Source: Permianibacter sp046297695 (lineage in GTDB: Bacteria > Pseudomonadota > Gammaproteobacteria > Enterobacterales > Permianibacteraceae). From it: DNA of 64,000 nucleotides. The position numbers were made by a program, and so were the translations under genes. Position 1 is the stretch's first letter. Every line of letters begins with the position of its first letter. The notes beneath the pieces are model-generated. The model was given only the letters and a program-made list of their open reading frames with translations. It was not told the DNA's origin and did not search any database. Shown piece after piece: positions 17,818 through 26,363 of the stretch. Location: the NCBI GenBank assembly GCA_046297695.1, contig JBKBHF010000020.1:1-64000 (forward strand), read 5' to 3'.

Positions 17818-18045
17818 ATGGACGCCGTCCTGCTTTCCCGCCTGCAGATGGCGTTTACGCTGTCGTATCACATCCTGTTTCCGACCCTGACGATGGGCCT
17901 TGCCTGGTTTCTGGTCTGGCTCGAAGGCCGCTGGCTGTGGCGGCGCGAGCCGGCGCTGCTGACGCTGTACCGGTTCTGGCGCAAGATCTTCGCGCTCAGC
18001 TTCGGCATGGGAGTGCTCGACGGCGGCCCTTCACACACGCGCTGA
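17818..18045 (+). pseudogene. 5' remnant of cydA (cytochrome bd oxidase subunit I)
   Basis: This 75-codon frame starts like CydA/CioA: MDAVLLSRLQMAFTLSYHI, then ILFPTLTMGLAWFLVWLEGRW and FWRKIFALSFGMGV. In the intact protein (450-520 aa) the next residues lead into the quinol-oxidising core and the haem ligands. Here the match stops after FGMGV, near 18024, and the frame runs out after LDGGPSHTR. The rest of cydA and all of cydB are absent; dtd follows 100 bp later. GGAG and the start codon are intact. It is best explained by a deletion that removed the operon. Confidence 0.8.
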
Positions 18046-18147
18046 CAGCCGGGGCCGGCAGGCGGCAATGCTGGCGCCAGCGAGCGTTCAGCCGTGCATG
18101 CCATAATGCCGGCCGGTTCTTTTGCTTCTGACGGAGATGCGCTAGTC

Positions 18148-18585
18148 ATGATCGCCTTGCTCCAGCGGGTCAGCGCAGCCCAGGTGGTGGTCGATGGCGC
18201 AGTGCTCGGCGCCATCTCGCAGGGTTTGCTGGTGTTCCTGTGCGCCGAGCCGGAAGACAATGAAGCAGTGCTCGATCGCTTTCTGAACCGGCTGCTGGAT
18301 TACCGCATCTTCAGCGACGACGCCGGCAAGATGAACTTGAGTGTACGCGCCATTGGCGGCGGCGTGCTGCTGATCCCGCAATTCACGCTGGCTGCCGATA
18401 CCCGCAGCGGCCTGCGGCCCAGCTTTACCAACGCGGCGCCGCCGGCGCTTGGCGAAAAACTGTTTACCGCCGCCTGGCAGCGCCTGCAACAATTGCATCA
18501 GCCGGTTGCCTGTGGCCGCTTTGGCGCCGATATGAAAGTGTCGCTGACCAATGATGGACCGGCGACGTTTTGGCTACGCGCTTGA
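18148..18585 (+). CDS. dtd: D-aminoacyl-tRNA deacylase
   Basis: This enzyme hydrolyses D-aminoacyl-tRNA (and Gly-tRNA-Ala), a proofreading step in translation. The 145-aa length and the N-terminus MIALLQRVSAAQV fit Dtd. Both signature regions are present with small changes: PQFTLAADT, where the first residue is Pro instead of the usual Ser, and NDGPAT instead of NxGPVT. The Gly-Pro core of the second motif is kept, so activity is expected. ATG 18148 matches family N-termini, with GGAG 12 bases upstream. Confidence 0.92.
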   Translation: MIALLQRVSAAQVVVDGAVLGAISQGLLVFLCAEPEDNEAVLDRFLNRLLDYRIFSDDAGKMNLSVRAIGGGVLLIPQFTLAADTRSGLRPSFTNAAPPALGEKLFTAAWQRLQQLHQPVACGRFGADMKVSLTNDGPATFWLRA

Positions 18586-18687
18586 GCCGCGGTCGATCGT
18601 GCGTTTCGCCGCTTTCATTGCACCAATTCTCCGTCGCCTGTTTTTCTGGGTCCCTGTTTGCCAGATCCCGGTTTGCTGGATAGCCGA

Positions 18688-19890
18688 ATGAATCGTGAAT
18701 TGCCGCTGTCATGGTTGTTGACGCTCGGCGCGCTGGCAGCGTTCGCGCCGATGGCGATCGACATGTATCTGCCGGCGTTTCCGGCTATTGCCCGCGATCT
18801 GCGCACAGACAGCGGTCAGGTGCAATTGACCATGGCCGCCTGCTTTCTCGGCTTTGCCATCGGCCAGCTGCTGTATGGCCCGCTGTCGGATCGCTTTGGT
18901 CGCAAGCCGCCGTTGTATGCCGGCATCGCGCTGTTTGTGCTGGCCTCGGCCGGCTGCGCGCTCGCCAGCAGCATCGAGAGCCTGATCATATGGCGTTTTC
19001 TGCAAGCATTCGGCGGCTGCGCCGGCATGGTCATAGGCCGCGCCATCGTCCGCGACCGCTTTCAAGCCAACGAAGCAGCGCGGCTGTTCTCGCTGCTGAT
19101 TCTGGTGATGGGGCTGGCGCCGATTCTGGCGCCGTTGTTCGGCGGCCTGCTGCTATCGGTGGCGTCGTGGCGGGCGATTTTCATCGCCCTGCTGGTGTTC
19201 GGTTTGCTGTGCGGTATCGCGAGCTGGCGCGTGCTCAGCGAAACACTGCCGCCGGACCGGCGACAGCCGCTGCACCCGGCGGCATTGGCGCGCGGTTTTG
19301 CCGAAATCCTGCGCCAGCGCGAGTTCTACGGTCATGTTCTGGTTGGCGGCTTTGCCCACGCCGGCATGTTCGCCTACATCACCAGTTCATCGTTCGTGTT
19401 CATCGAACACTTCCAGATTGCACCGGGCCATTTCGGCTGGTTGTTCGGCGCCAACGCCGCTGGGCTGATCGCCATGTCCCAACTGAACCGGCATTTGCTG
19501 AAAACCCGCAGCACGTCCCAGTTACTGAAAGCCAGCAACTCGCTGGCGCTGGTAATGGCCGCCGCCCTGCTGTTCGGCGCAAGTCTGGCGCCGCAACACC
19601 TGCTGCTCGTTGCCTTACCGCTGTTCGGTTTTGTCGCCAGCCTCGGCATTACGCTGCCAAATGCCAGCGCCAACGCGCTGGCGCCGTTCGGGCTGCGTGC
19701 CGGTACCGCATCAGCCCTGATGGGCACTCTCCAATTTCTGTTTGCGACGGTATCGGCAAGCGCCGTCAGCCATTTCGCCAGCACCCAGCCAGTCGTCATG
19801 GCAGGCTTTGTAGCAGGCTGTGCCGCGCTCGCCTGGCTCAGTCACCGACTGCTGTTGCAGAGTGGTGACGAGCGCGCGCCTGTCGCGTAG
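18688..19890 (+). CDS. MFS drug-resistance transporter, Bcr/CflA family
   Basis: A 400-aa proton-driven exporter with twelve predicted membrane helices. The diagnostic loop 2-3 motif GPLSDRFGRKP and the Bcr-type start MAIDMYLPAFPAIARDL are clear. QAFGGCAGMVIGRAIVRD in helix 4 is the conserved drug:H+ antiporter region. The family exports bicyclomycin, chloramphenicol, sulfonamides or peptides; the substrate here is unknown. It is convergent with the next gene, with a single base between stop codons. Start ATG 18688. Confidence 0.9.
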   Translation: MNRELPLSWLLTLGALAAFAPMAIDMYLPAFPAIARDLRTDSGQVQLTMAACFLGFAIGQLLYGPLSDRFGRKPPLYAGIALFVLASAGCALASSIESLIIWRFLQAFGGCAGMVIGRAIVRDRFQANEAARLFSLLILVMGLAPILAPLFGGLLLSVASWRAIFIALLVFGLLCGIASWRVLSETLPPDRRQPLHPAALARGFAEILRQREFYGHVLVGGFAHAGMFAYITSSSFVFIEHFQIAPGHFGWLFGANAAGLIAMSQLNRHLLKTRSTSQLLKASNSLALVMAAALLFGASLAPQHLLLVALPLFGFVASLGITLPNASANALAPFGLRAGTASALMGTLQFLFATVSASAVSHFASTQPVVMAGFVAGCAALAWLSHRLLLQSGDERAPVA

Positions 19891-19891
19891 A

Positions 19892-20800
19892 TCAATCCTG
19901 CAGATCGGGCTCGAAGAACAACCACAGCACATCCGGAAATTGCTGCTTGAACGCCCGTTCGGTGTCGTTGATGGCGGCAATCAGTGCCGGACCGCTGTCG
20001 GCCGGTTTCATCTTGGCTTTGACCGCAACCATCACATCCGGGCCGAGTTGCATGGTCAGGCAGTTGAAGACCTTGTGCACCGCCGGTTGCTGCTCCAGAA
20101 AGCCGATCATGTCCTGCCGACGGCGTTCCTCGACGCCCTGACCGACCAGCATCGCTTTGACTTCCACGCCTACGAATACCGCCACCACGATCAACAGCGC
20201 ACCGATCGCCATGCTGCCGATCGCGTCATACAGCGGGTTGCCGGTCCACCAGGCCAGCGCGACGGCGAAGAACGCAAAGATAAGGCCGAGCAGCGCCGCC
20301 AGATCTTCACCGAAGATCACCACGAGCTCGGAATTGCGTGAATGCCGGAACCATTGCCACAGCGTTTGCCGGCCACGCAGCTTGTTCACTTCCTGCATGC
20401 AAGCGCGCATCGACAGGGCTTCCGCAACAATGCCAAAGCCCAGTACGCCAAGTGCAATGAACGGATAACTGAGCGGCTCCGGTTCATGCAGCTTGTGCCA
20501 GCCTTCGTACAGCGAGAACAGACCGCCGAGGCTGAACAGCATCAGCGCGACAATGAACGACCAGAAGTAGGTTTCCTTGCCGTAACCAAGCGGATAATCC
20601 GGCGACGGTGGTTGCTTGGACCGCTTCAAACCGAGCAGCAACAAGCCCTGGTTGCCGCAGTCGGCAGTCGAGTGTACGGCCTCGGCCAGCATCGAGCCGG
20701 AACCGGTGATCACGGCGGCGGCGAACTTTGCCAACGCAATCGCGCCGTTGGCGAACAGTGCGGCAATAATGGCTTTGACGGGATTGGCTCCACCGGCCAT
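19892..20800 (-). CDS. Cation diffusion facilitator (CDF) family metal transporter
   Basis: A 302-aa inner-membrane protein that probably exports divalent metal in exchange for protons. It has six membrane segments, the first metal motif in HSTAD (helix 2), PLGYGKETYFWSF, and the second motif GEDLAALLG (helix 5), in which the usual His is Glu. That E-D-L-A form and the YGKETYFW loop point to the SLC30A9-like subgroup rather than zinc exporters such as ZitB. The C-terminal cytoplasmic ferredoxin-like domain is present. GGAG precedes ATG 20800. Confidence 0.87.
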   Translation of the reverse strand: MAGGANPVKAIIAALFANGAIALAKFAAAVITGSGSMLAEAVHSTADCGNQGLLLLGLKRSKQPPSPDYPLGYGKETYFWSFIVALMLFSLGGLFSLYEGWHKLHEPEPLSYPFIALGVLGFGIVAEALSMRACMQEVNKLRGRQTLWQWFRHSRNSELVVIFGEDLAALLGLIFAFFAVALAWWTGNPLYDAIGSMAIGALLIVVAVFVGVEVKAMLVGQGVEERRRQDMIGFLEQQPAVHKVFNCLTMQLGPDVMVAVKAKMKPADSGPALIAAINDTERAFKQQFPDVLWLFFEPDLQD

Positions 20801-20849
20801 GGTCGTTCTCCTTGTTGTGTTATTTGGGCTGCTTTGTTAGGTGGGCGGT

Positions 20850-22724
20850 TTACTGCTGACTGCCACGCAGACGGCTGACCCGTTGCTGCAAGTCAGCGGC
20901 GCTGACATCACTTGGCGCCACGGCCGGCTCGGCAACAAGCTCGACCTTCAGCCAGAATTTCCACGGAATGCCACGGAACGCCGCGCCGCCTTTACGCGAA
21001 AAGTAACTGCCCCAAAGGCCGCGCAGCGCCATCGGCACGACCGGCACCGGCGTCCGCTGAATGATGTCTTCAATGCCGGGGCGGAATTCGTTGATGTTGC
21101 CATCACCGGTGATTTTTCCTTCCGGGAAAATGCAGACCAGCTCACCGTCGGCCAGTGCTTGCGCGATGGCATCCATCGCCCGCTCTTTCATCTCGGCGTC
21201 TTCTTTCGCCGGCGCAATCGGAATGGCTTTGACCGTCCGGAACAGCCAGGACAGCACCGGGATCTTGAAGATGGTGTGGTACATGACAAAGCGCGCCGGC
21301 CGCGGTACGGCAGCCGAAATGATCAAGGCATCGACAAAACTGACGTGGTTGCACACCAGCACCGCCGGCCCCTCTCTCGGAATGTGCTCCATGCCGCGTT
21401 CACGCAAACGGTAGAGCGTGTTGATGAGGATCCACGCGACAAACCGCAACAGGAATTCCGGCACCAGTTTGTACAGGTACACGACCACCGCAACATTGAG
21501 CACGGCAAGCACAAGGAACAGCTGCGGAATGCTGAGACCGGCGGCAAGCAAACCGGCACCGAGGCCGGCCGCTACGACCATGAACGCGGCATTGAGCACG
21601 TTGTTGGCCGCAATGACACGCGAGACATGCGTTTCCGGCGTGCGGACCTGGATCATGGTGTACAGCGGCACGATATAGAAACCGCCGAACAAGCCGATCA
21701 GGAAGATATCGGCCAGAATGCGGAGGCTGCCCGGTGTTGCAAGGAATGCGCTGACATCTCGCATGGCGGTCGTCGCCGGCAGATCGCTGGCGAAGGCGAG
21801 ATCCAGCGCGAACACCGTCAGGCCAATCGAGCCAAACGGCACCAGACCGATTTCAATCCGACTTTGCGACAGTTTTTCACACAGCAGCGAACCGAGTCCG
21901 ATTGCGATCGAGAAAACGGCAAGCAGCAGCACAAACACGGTTTCATCGGCAACCAGCGTTTGCCGGGCATAGGCTGGCATTTGCGCCAGCAACAGCGCGC
22001 CATAGAACCAGAACCAGGAGATGCCGAGCACGGCCAGAAAAACCACGCGCTGGCTGGCGGCATACTTGAGCAATCGCCCGGTTTCGGTGATGAAGTTCCA
22101 GTTGATTTTGAGCGTCGGATCGGTCGCTGGCGCTGCCGGCACGGCCCGTGCGGTCAGATAGCCGGCGACCGCAACGCCGATCATCGTCAGCGCCGCCGCC
22201 AGAATCAGGCCATCTTTCAAAAACAGCCCGGCGACCAGCTGGCCAAGCAGAATGGCAACAAAGGTGCCCATTTCGATCAGACCGTTGCCCGCAATGAGTT
22301 CATCGCGATGCAGGTGCTGCGGCAAAATACCGTACTTGACCGGACCAAACAGCGTTGATTGGGCCCCCATCAAAAACAGGGCGAGCAGCAGGGTCGGCAG
22401 GTGCTGGTAATAAAAGCCGATCAGCGCGATCACCATGATCACGATCTCGAGCAGCTTGCTCGCCCGGATCAGCCGGCTTTTTTCCAGCTTGTCGGCCAGC
22501 TGGCCAAAGGTGGCCGAGAACAGAAAGAACGGCAGTATGAACAAGCCGTTCGCGATGTTGGTGAGCAGCCCCACCTCAGCTTCGCTGTACTGTCCGCTGA
22601 ACGTGACCAGCAGCACCAGCGCGATCTTGAACAGGTTGTCATTGAACGCACCGAGAAACTGCGTCGAGAAGAACGGCAGGAACCGGCGCTGCTGCATCAA
22701 TGCCAGCTGATGACCTTGAGACAT
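20850..22724 (-). CDS. MFS lysophospholipid transporter fused to a PlsC acyltransferase
   Basis: This 624-aa fusion has residues 1 to about 420 forming an LplT-like MFS flippase (FLGAFNDNLFK start, GPVKYGILP). Residues 430-624 form a 1-acylglycerol-phosphate acyltransferase with NHVSFVD (the NHx4D catalytic motif) and FPEGKIT (acyl-acceptor motif). In E. coli LplT works with Aas, which also carries an acyl-ACP synthetase domain; here that third domain is absent. The likely role is import and reacylation of lysophospholipids at the inner membrane. Substrate preference is inferred. Confidence 0.88.
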   Translation of the reverse strand: MSQGHQLALMQQRRFLPFFSTQFLGAFNDNLFKIALVLLVTFSGQYSEAEVGLLTNIANGLFILPFFLFSATFGQLADKLEKSRLIRASKLLEIVIMVIALIGFYYQHLPTLLLALFLMGAQSTLFGPVKYGILPQHLHRDELIAGNGLIEMGTFVAILLGQLVAGLFLKDGLILAAALTMIGVAVAGYLTARAVPAAPATDPTLKINWNFITETGRLLKYAASQRVVFLAVLGISWFWFYGALLLAQMPAYARQTLVADETVFVLLLAVFSIAIGLGSLLCEKLSQSRIEIGLVPFGSIGLTVFALDLAFASDLPATTAMRDVSAFLATPGSLRILADIFLIGLFGGFYIVPLYTMIQVRTPETHVSRVIAANNVLNAAFMVVAAGLGAGLLAAGLSIPQLFLVLAVLNVAVVVYLYKLVPEFLLRFVAWILINTLYRLRERGMEHIPREGPAVLVCNHVSFVDALIISAAVPRPARFVMYHTIFKIPVLSWLFRTVKAIPIAPAKEDAEMKERAMDAIAQALADGELVCIFPEGKITGDGNINEFRPGIEDIIQRTPVPVVPMALRGLWGSYFSRKGGAAFRGIPWKFWLKVELVAEPAVAPSDVSAADLQQRVSRLRGSQQ

Positions 22725-22778
22725 GTCGGTAGGTTTCCCTTTTTCTTGTTGCGGTGACGGCGATGGTTCCGCTATCGC

Positions 22779-23204
22779 TCAGGTTGGCGGTGGCGTGTCA
22801 TCCTCGCGCGGCAAAGTGCGGAAGCGTGGCAAATCATCGGCCAGCGACAGCCATGACACGTGGTCGGCGTAGTAGACATGGGCTTGGGGAGATTGCGCAA
22901 TCGGTTCGTTCAGCGCCGCCAGCACAATGTGCAGTTCATCGGGCCAGCGCGCCGAGCGGAAGAACAGCGGTGAACCACAATGGTGGCAACGGCCGCGCTC
23001 GGCTTGTTCGGAGGAGCGGAACCAGACGATCTCGCCTTGCTGCAACCGAAACTGCGATGATGCAACGCCAAACCAGGTGACGACGCCGGCACCGTGGCCA
23101 CGTCGGCACAGGCTGCAGTGACAGTGCGCAACCCAGCGCGCCGGCAGCTGGACGCTGAACTGGACCTGGCCACAAAGACAGCGTCCGTGTGTTGACGTTT
23201 CCAT
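22779..23204 (-). CDS. GFA/CENP-V domain zinc protein
   Basis: This 141-aa protein has the GFA (glutathione-dependent formaldehyde-activating) fold. It contains CLCGQVQF, HCHCSLCRRGHG with its metal-binding cysteines, and a third site CHHCGSPLFF. Family members bind zinc; many are of unknown function and only some act on S-hydroxymethylglutathione. ATG 23204 follows GGGAGG by five bases; the GTG at 23210 would overlap that site. It lies 15 bp downstream of tatD on the same strand and is probably cotranscribed. Confidence 0.85.
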   Translation of the reverse strand: METSTHGRCLCGQVQFSVQLPARWVAHCHCSLCRRGHGAGVVTWFGVASSQFRLQQGEIVWFRSSEQAERGRCHHCGSPLFFRSARWPDELHIVLAALNEPIAQSPQAHVYYADHVSWLSLADDLPRFRTLPREDDTPPPT

Positions 23205-23219
23205 GGCCACCTCCCGGTT

Positions 23220-23999
23220 TCAGTGCAGCCCAAATACCCGCTCGGCATTGGCGCGCGTGCGCTGCGCCAGTTCATCGAGCGGCACACCAACCGCAGCGGC
23301 AACGCGCGCCGCGACATGCGGCAGGAATGCCGGTTCGTTACGCCGTGATTTCGGTGCCGGTCGCAGATCGCGTGGCAACAGCCAGGGCGCATCGGTTTCC
23401 AGCAGCAGCCGATCAAGCGGGATCTCGGGCAACAGCCCCAACAAAGGTTGGCCACGTCGCTCATCACAGATCCAGCCGGTGATACCAATGTACAGACCGT
23501 GCGCCAGACACTCACGCAATTCGTGCTCGTTACCGGTGAAGCAGTGCAGCACCGCGGCTGGCAGCCGTGACAAATGCGGCTGCAGCAGCAGCATGAAGCG
23601 CTCATGGGCATCGCGGCAATGCAGGAACACCGGCTTGGCCAGCGCCGTCGCGATAGCGAGCTGGGCACTGAATGCCAGCTCCTGCGCTGCCGGTGTGGAG
23701 AAATTGCGATTGAAATCGAGACCGCATTCGCCGATGGCACTGGCGCGTGGATGCGCGGCCAGCAACCGCAATTGCGCGTCACTGTGAGGTTGCCATTCAC
23801 TGGCATGATGTGGGTGCACGCCAACGGTGGCATGCAGCTGGTACCGCTCGGCGAGCTGCAAGGCCTCGGTGCTGTCCGGCAACGACGTGCCGGTCAACAG
23901 CATCCGGTCGACACCGGCAGCACGCGCGCGTGCGACAACTTCAGGACGGTCGGCGGCAAACTGGGGCGCCGTCAGGTTGACACCGATATCGACCCACAT
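23220..23999 (-). CDS. tatD: TatD metal-dependent DNase
   Basis: This 259-aa TIM-barrel metallohydrolase is of TatD proper: MWVDIGVNLTAPQFAADR, GVHPHHASEW, the metal ligand Glu in GECGLDFNR, LHCRDAHERF, HCFTG and LLLETDAPWL. Known members have 3'-5' exonuclease activity on DNA/RNA and link to DNA repair and apoptosis-like DNA breakdown; they are not needed for Tat export despite the name. It lies 12 bp downstream of the exported protein that follows tatC, keeping the classic tatABC-D neighbourhood. Confidence 0.93.
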   Translation of the reverse strand: MWVDIGVNLTAPQFAADRPEVVARARAAGVDRMLLTGTSLPDSTEALQLAERYQLHATVGVHPHHASEWQPHSDAQLRLLAAHPRASAIGECGLDFNRNFSTPAAQELAFSAQLAIATALAKPVFLHCRDAHERFMLLLQPHLSRLPAAVLHCFTGNEHELRECLAHGLYIGITGWICDERRGQPLLGLLPEIPLDRLLLETDAPWLLPRDLRPAPKSRRNEPAFLPHVAARVAAAVGVPLDELAQRTRANAERVFGLH

Positions 24000-24011
24000 G
24001 GCGAATGGCGA

Positions 24012-24536
24012 TTACTTCAGCCGCTTGACTTTCGGCGACCGGTTGACGCCGTCGATTTTCAGGAAGAACGTGCCAAACACGCCGCGTTCGATTGTGACGG
24101 CCGGGCTTTCCAGACTGTAGACGCCACGGGTGCCATCAGCAATTTGCCAGACCTGACCGTTTTCCAGCGTGATCTTGCTCTTGGCTTCCCAGCCACGGAA
24201 CGCACCGACAATGCGCGACTGAATCGATTCAATCTGTGCCGGCTGCACTTTTCGTTCCAGACCGAATTCGGCCGGCGCCTGCGTTGCGACAACCGCAACC
24301 GGTTGCGCCGCCGGAGCCGGTTGCGAAACGACAGTCGGTGCAGCCGATTTTGCCTCCGGCGCAGCCGCTTCAGGAGCAGCCGCTTTCGGCAGCTGATCAG
24401 CCAGCGCGTCATAACAGGCAAGCCGGGCAGCATTGTCGGCAACCGCGCGACAATCGCGCCACGCGGAATCGGCGGCGGATACCGACGGCGACAGCAGGAA
24501 CATCAGCGACAGCAACAACACAGCAATAGGCTTCAC
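24012..24536 (-). CDS. Exported protein of unknown function, coupled to tatC
   Basis: Start GTG 24536 overlaps the tatC stop as GTGA and gives a 174-aa protein with a clean signal peptide (cleavage near SVSAADS). The mature N-terminus has the motif WRDCRAVADNAARLACYDAL, a Cys-x(n)-Cys-Tyr-Asp pattern found at the start of many exported proteobacterial proteins. An Ala/Pro-rich linker (about 50-100) precedes a compact beta domain with WQIADGTRGVY. It is probably periplasmic. No function can be assigned; co-expression with Tat genes is suggested by the overlap only. Confidence 0.75.
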   Translation of the reverse strand: MKPIAVLLLSLMFLLSPSVSAADSAWRDCRAVADNAARLACYDALADQLPKAAAPEAAAPEAKSAAPTVVSQPAPAAQPVAVVATQAPAEFGLERKVQPAQIESIQSRIVGAFRGWEAKSKITLENGQVWQIADGTRGVYSLESPAVTIERGVFGTFFLKIDGVNRSPKVKRLK

Positions 24537-25294
24537 GATTTCACTCCATGCTCGGCAGATTCCGCGCTCGGCGCCGGTTTGCTGAGCAAACGGGCGGTCA
24601 GCACGCCCAGCTCGTACAACACGCACATCGGCAAGGCCAACATGGTTTGCGAGACCGGATCGGGTGGGGTCAAAACCGCAGCGATCACGAACGACAGCAC
24701 AATCATGTAGGGACGCCAGGCCTGCAGCTTCTGCACCGGCACCACACCCATCTTGACCAGCAACAGCACCACCACCGGGATCTCGAAACTGATGCCAAAG
24801 GCCATGAACATGAACAGGGCGAAATCGAGATACATGCTGATGTCCGGCATGTAGGTCACGCCGTCGATCTGGATGCTGGCGAAAAAGCCGAATACCACCG
24901 GAAACACCAGAAAGTACGCAAACGCGATGCCGACATAGAACAGCAACACCGCCGAAAACAGGATCGGCTTGGTCAGCCGTTTTTCATGTTTGTACAGGCC
25001 GGGCGCGACAAAGGCCCAGAGCTGGTAGATGACGACCGGCATGGCGACGAACAGCGCCGCGACCAGTGCCAACTTGAACGGCGCAAAGAACTGCGACGCC
25101 ACATCGGTGGCGATCATCATCGAGCCTTCTGGCAGATACTGCACCAGCGGTTTGGCGAACAGCGCGTACAATTCGTTGGAGAAATACATCAGCGGCAGCA
25201 GCGCGATCAGCACGGCCAGCGCCGCTTTCATCAAGCGGTTGCGCAGCTCGAGCAGGTGCGCCACCAACGGCATTTGCTCGCGTTGTCCGGTCAC
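24533..25294 (-). CDS. tatC: Sec-independent protein translocase TatC
   Basis: TatC is the six-helix receptor of the twin-arginine translocon and binds RR signal peptides together with TatB. The 253-aa sequence has the family N-terminus (HLLELRNRLMKAAL), the periplasmic Pro-rich loop, FFAPFKLAL and the helix-4/5 FGISFEIPVVV. The GTG start at 25294 overlaps the tatB stop by 4 bp. It is third in a tatA-tatB-tatC operon. Confidence 0.97.
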   Translation of the reverse strand: MTGQREQMPLVAHLLELRNRLMKAALAVLIALLPLMYFSNELYALFAKPLVQYLPEGSMMIATDVASQFFAPFKLALVAALFVAMPVVIYQLWAFVAPGLYKHEKRLTKPILFSAVLLFYVGIAFAYFLVFPVVFGFFASIQIDGVTYMPDISMYLDFALFMFMAFGISFEIPVVVLLLVKMGVVPVQKLQAWRPYMIVLSFVIAAVLTPPDPVSQTMLALPMCVLYELGVLTARLLSKPAPSAESAEHGVKS

Positions 25295-25641
25295 GGTTGG
25301 CTACCCTTGTGGCTGGCATCGACAGACGATGCCGGCGCTGGCGTTGGTGCAGGCGGCGCACTTTCGGTGACGGTGCGCTTGAGTTCCTGCATCGGGTCGA
25401 TGCTGGGAATATTGGCATCCAGATTTTCACGCAGCGCGCGCTCTTCTTCCGCCAGCTTCCGGCGCATCTCTTCCAGCTTGAGCTCGCGGTCGATGTCCTC
25501 TTTGACTTCATTGAACTGACGGCGCAAGCGGCCGACCCAGCGCCCGGTAAAGCGGGCGACTTCTATCATCTTGGTCGGGCCGAGCACCAGCAAGGCAACC
25601 AAGCCGATCAGCACCAGTTCGGTGAAGCCAACATCAAACAT
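25291..25641 (-). CDS. tatB: Sec-independent protein translocase TatB
   Basis: TatB has one N-terminal membrane helix beginning MFDVGFTELVLIGLVALLV, with the functionally important Glu in helix 1, the LGP hinge, an amphipathic helix (WVGRLRRQFNEVKEDIDREL) and a Pro/Ala-rich tail. With 116 aa it is within the usual range. It pairs with TatC in substrate recognition. 25 bp separate it from tatA. Confidence 0.95.
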   Translation of the reverse strand: MFDVGFTELVLIGLVALLVLGPTKMIEVARFTGRWVGRLRRQFNEVKEDIDRELKLEEMRRKLAEEERALRENLDANIPSIDPMQELKRTVTESAPPAPTPAPASSVDASHKGSQP

Positions 25642-25666
25642 TTAGCGGCTGCTCTTGTTTCTTTTC

Positions 25667-25879
25667 TTATTTCTTTTCTTCTTTCTTGGCTTCGATGACG
25701 CGACCGCTTTCGGCCTTGTCATTTTTCTCGGCGTCGGCTTCCGCTTCACCATCCTTGATCGACTTTTTGAAGCCTTTGATGGCCGCACCGAGATCAGAAC
25801 CGATGTTGGCGATTTTCTTGGAACCGAAAACCAGCAACACAATCAGCAGAATGACCAGAATTTCCTTGAAACCAATCAT
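25667..25879 (-). CDS. tatA: Sec-independent protein translocase TatA
   Basis: TatA is the small pore-forming Tat subunit. The 70-aa sequence begins MIGFKEILVILLIVLLVFG, then the FGSKK hinge, the amphipathic helix IGSDLGAAIKGFKKSI and an acidic/basic tail. The usual FGxxKLP is FGSKKIANIG here. It is the first gene of the operon; hinT lies 30 bp upstream on the same strand. Confidence 0.94.
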   Translation of the reverse strand: MIGFKEILVILLIVLLVFGSKKIANIGSDLGAAIKGFKKSIKDGEAEADAEKNDKAESGRVIEAKKEEKK

Positions 25880-25909
25880 GACTCAACCTCTGCGCAGGAT
25901 GCGCTCAAC

Positions 25910-26248
25910 TCAAACGGTAAATGGCAGGGCTTTGCCGCCAAGCAAGTGGTAATGCATATGAAACACTTCCTGGCCGCCACCACGGCCGGTGTTCAGCACG
26001 GTGCGGAACCCGGTTTCCAGCCCCTGTTCGCGGGCAATTTTCGGCAAGGTCAGCTGCAGGTGGCCAAGCAGCGCCTGATCGACCGGCTCGGCATCCGCCA
26101 GCGTGGCAATGTGCTTGCGCGGCACCAGCAGGATGTGCACGGTCGCTTTCGGATGGATGTCTTTGAACGCGATCAGCTGATCATCCTGATAGACGATGCT
26201 GGCCGGGATCTCACCGGCGATGATGCGGCAAAAAATACAATCGCTCAT
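25910..26248 (-). CDS. hinT: HIT-family purine nucleoside phosphoramidase HinT
   Basis: The 112-aa histidine-triad hydrolase has CIFCRI near the start, GFRTVLNTGRGGGQ, and the catalytic triad HMHYHLL (His97, 99, 101; His99 is the nucleophile position). It hydrolyses adenosine 5'-phosphoramidates and lysyl-AMP. The central hydrophobic positions are Met and Tyr instead of the commoner Leu and Ile, which should not affect catalysis. Between ubiB and tatA, where Pseudomonas has hisIE. GGGAG precedes ATG 26248. Confidence 0.93.
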   Translation of the reverse strand: MSDCIFCRIIAGEIPASIVYQDDQLIAFKDIHPKATVHILLVPRKHIATLADAEPVDQALLGHLQLTLPKIAREQGLETGFRTVLNTGRGGGQEVFHMHYHLLGGKALPFTV

Positions 26249-26363
26249 TACAGCTCCCTGTCTGCGGCGGTTGCCCGGTATGGATGGGCGTCCATGTTAC
26301 CGCCAATGCCGGCGCTGGTGGCGGCCGCAAATGTTGCAATTTGCACGGCGGCCTATCGTTGGC

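Noticed and set aside
20841..22358. 505-codon plus-strand frame opposite the MFS-PlsC gene
   Set aside because: The composition is Gln/Arg/His-rich low-complexity antisense shadow, while the minus-strand gene has clear motifs.
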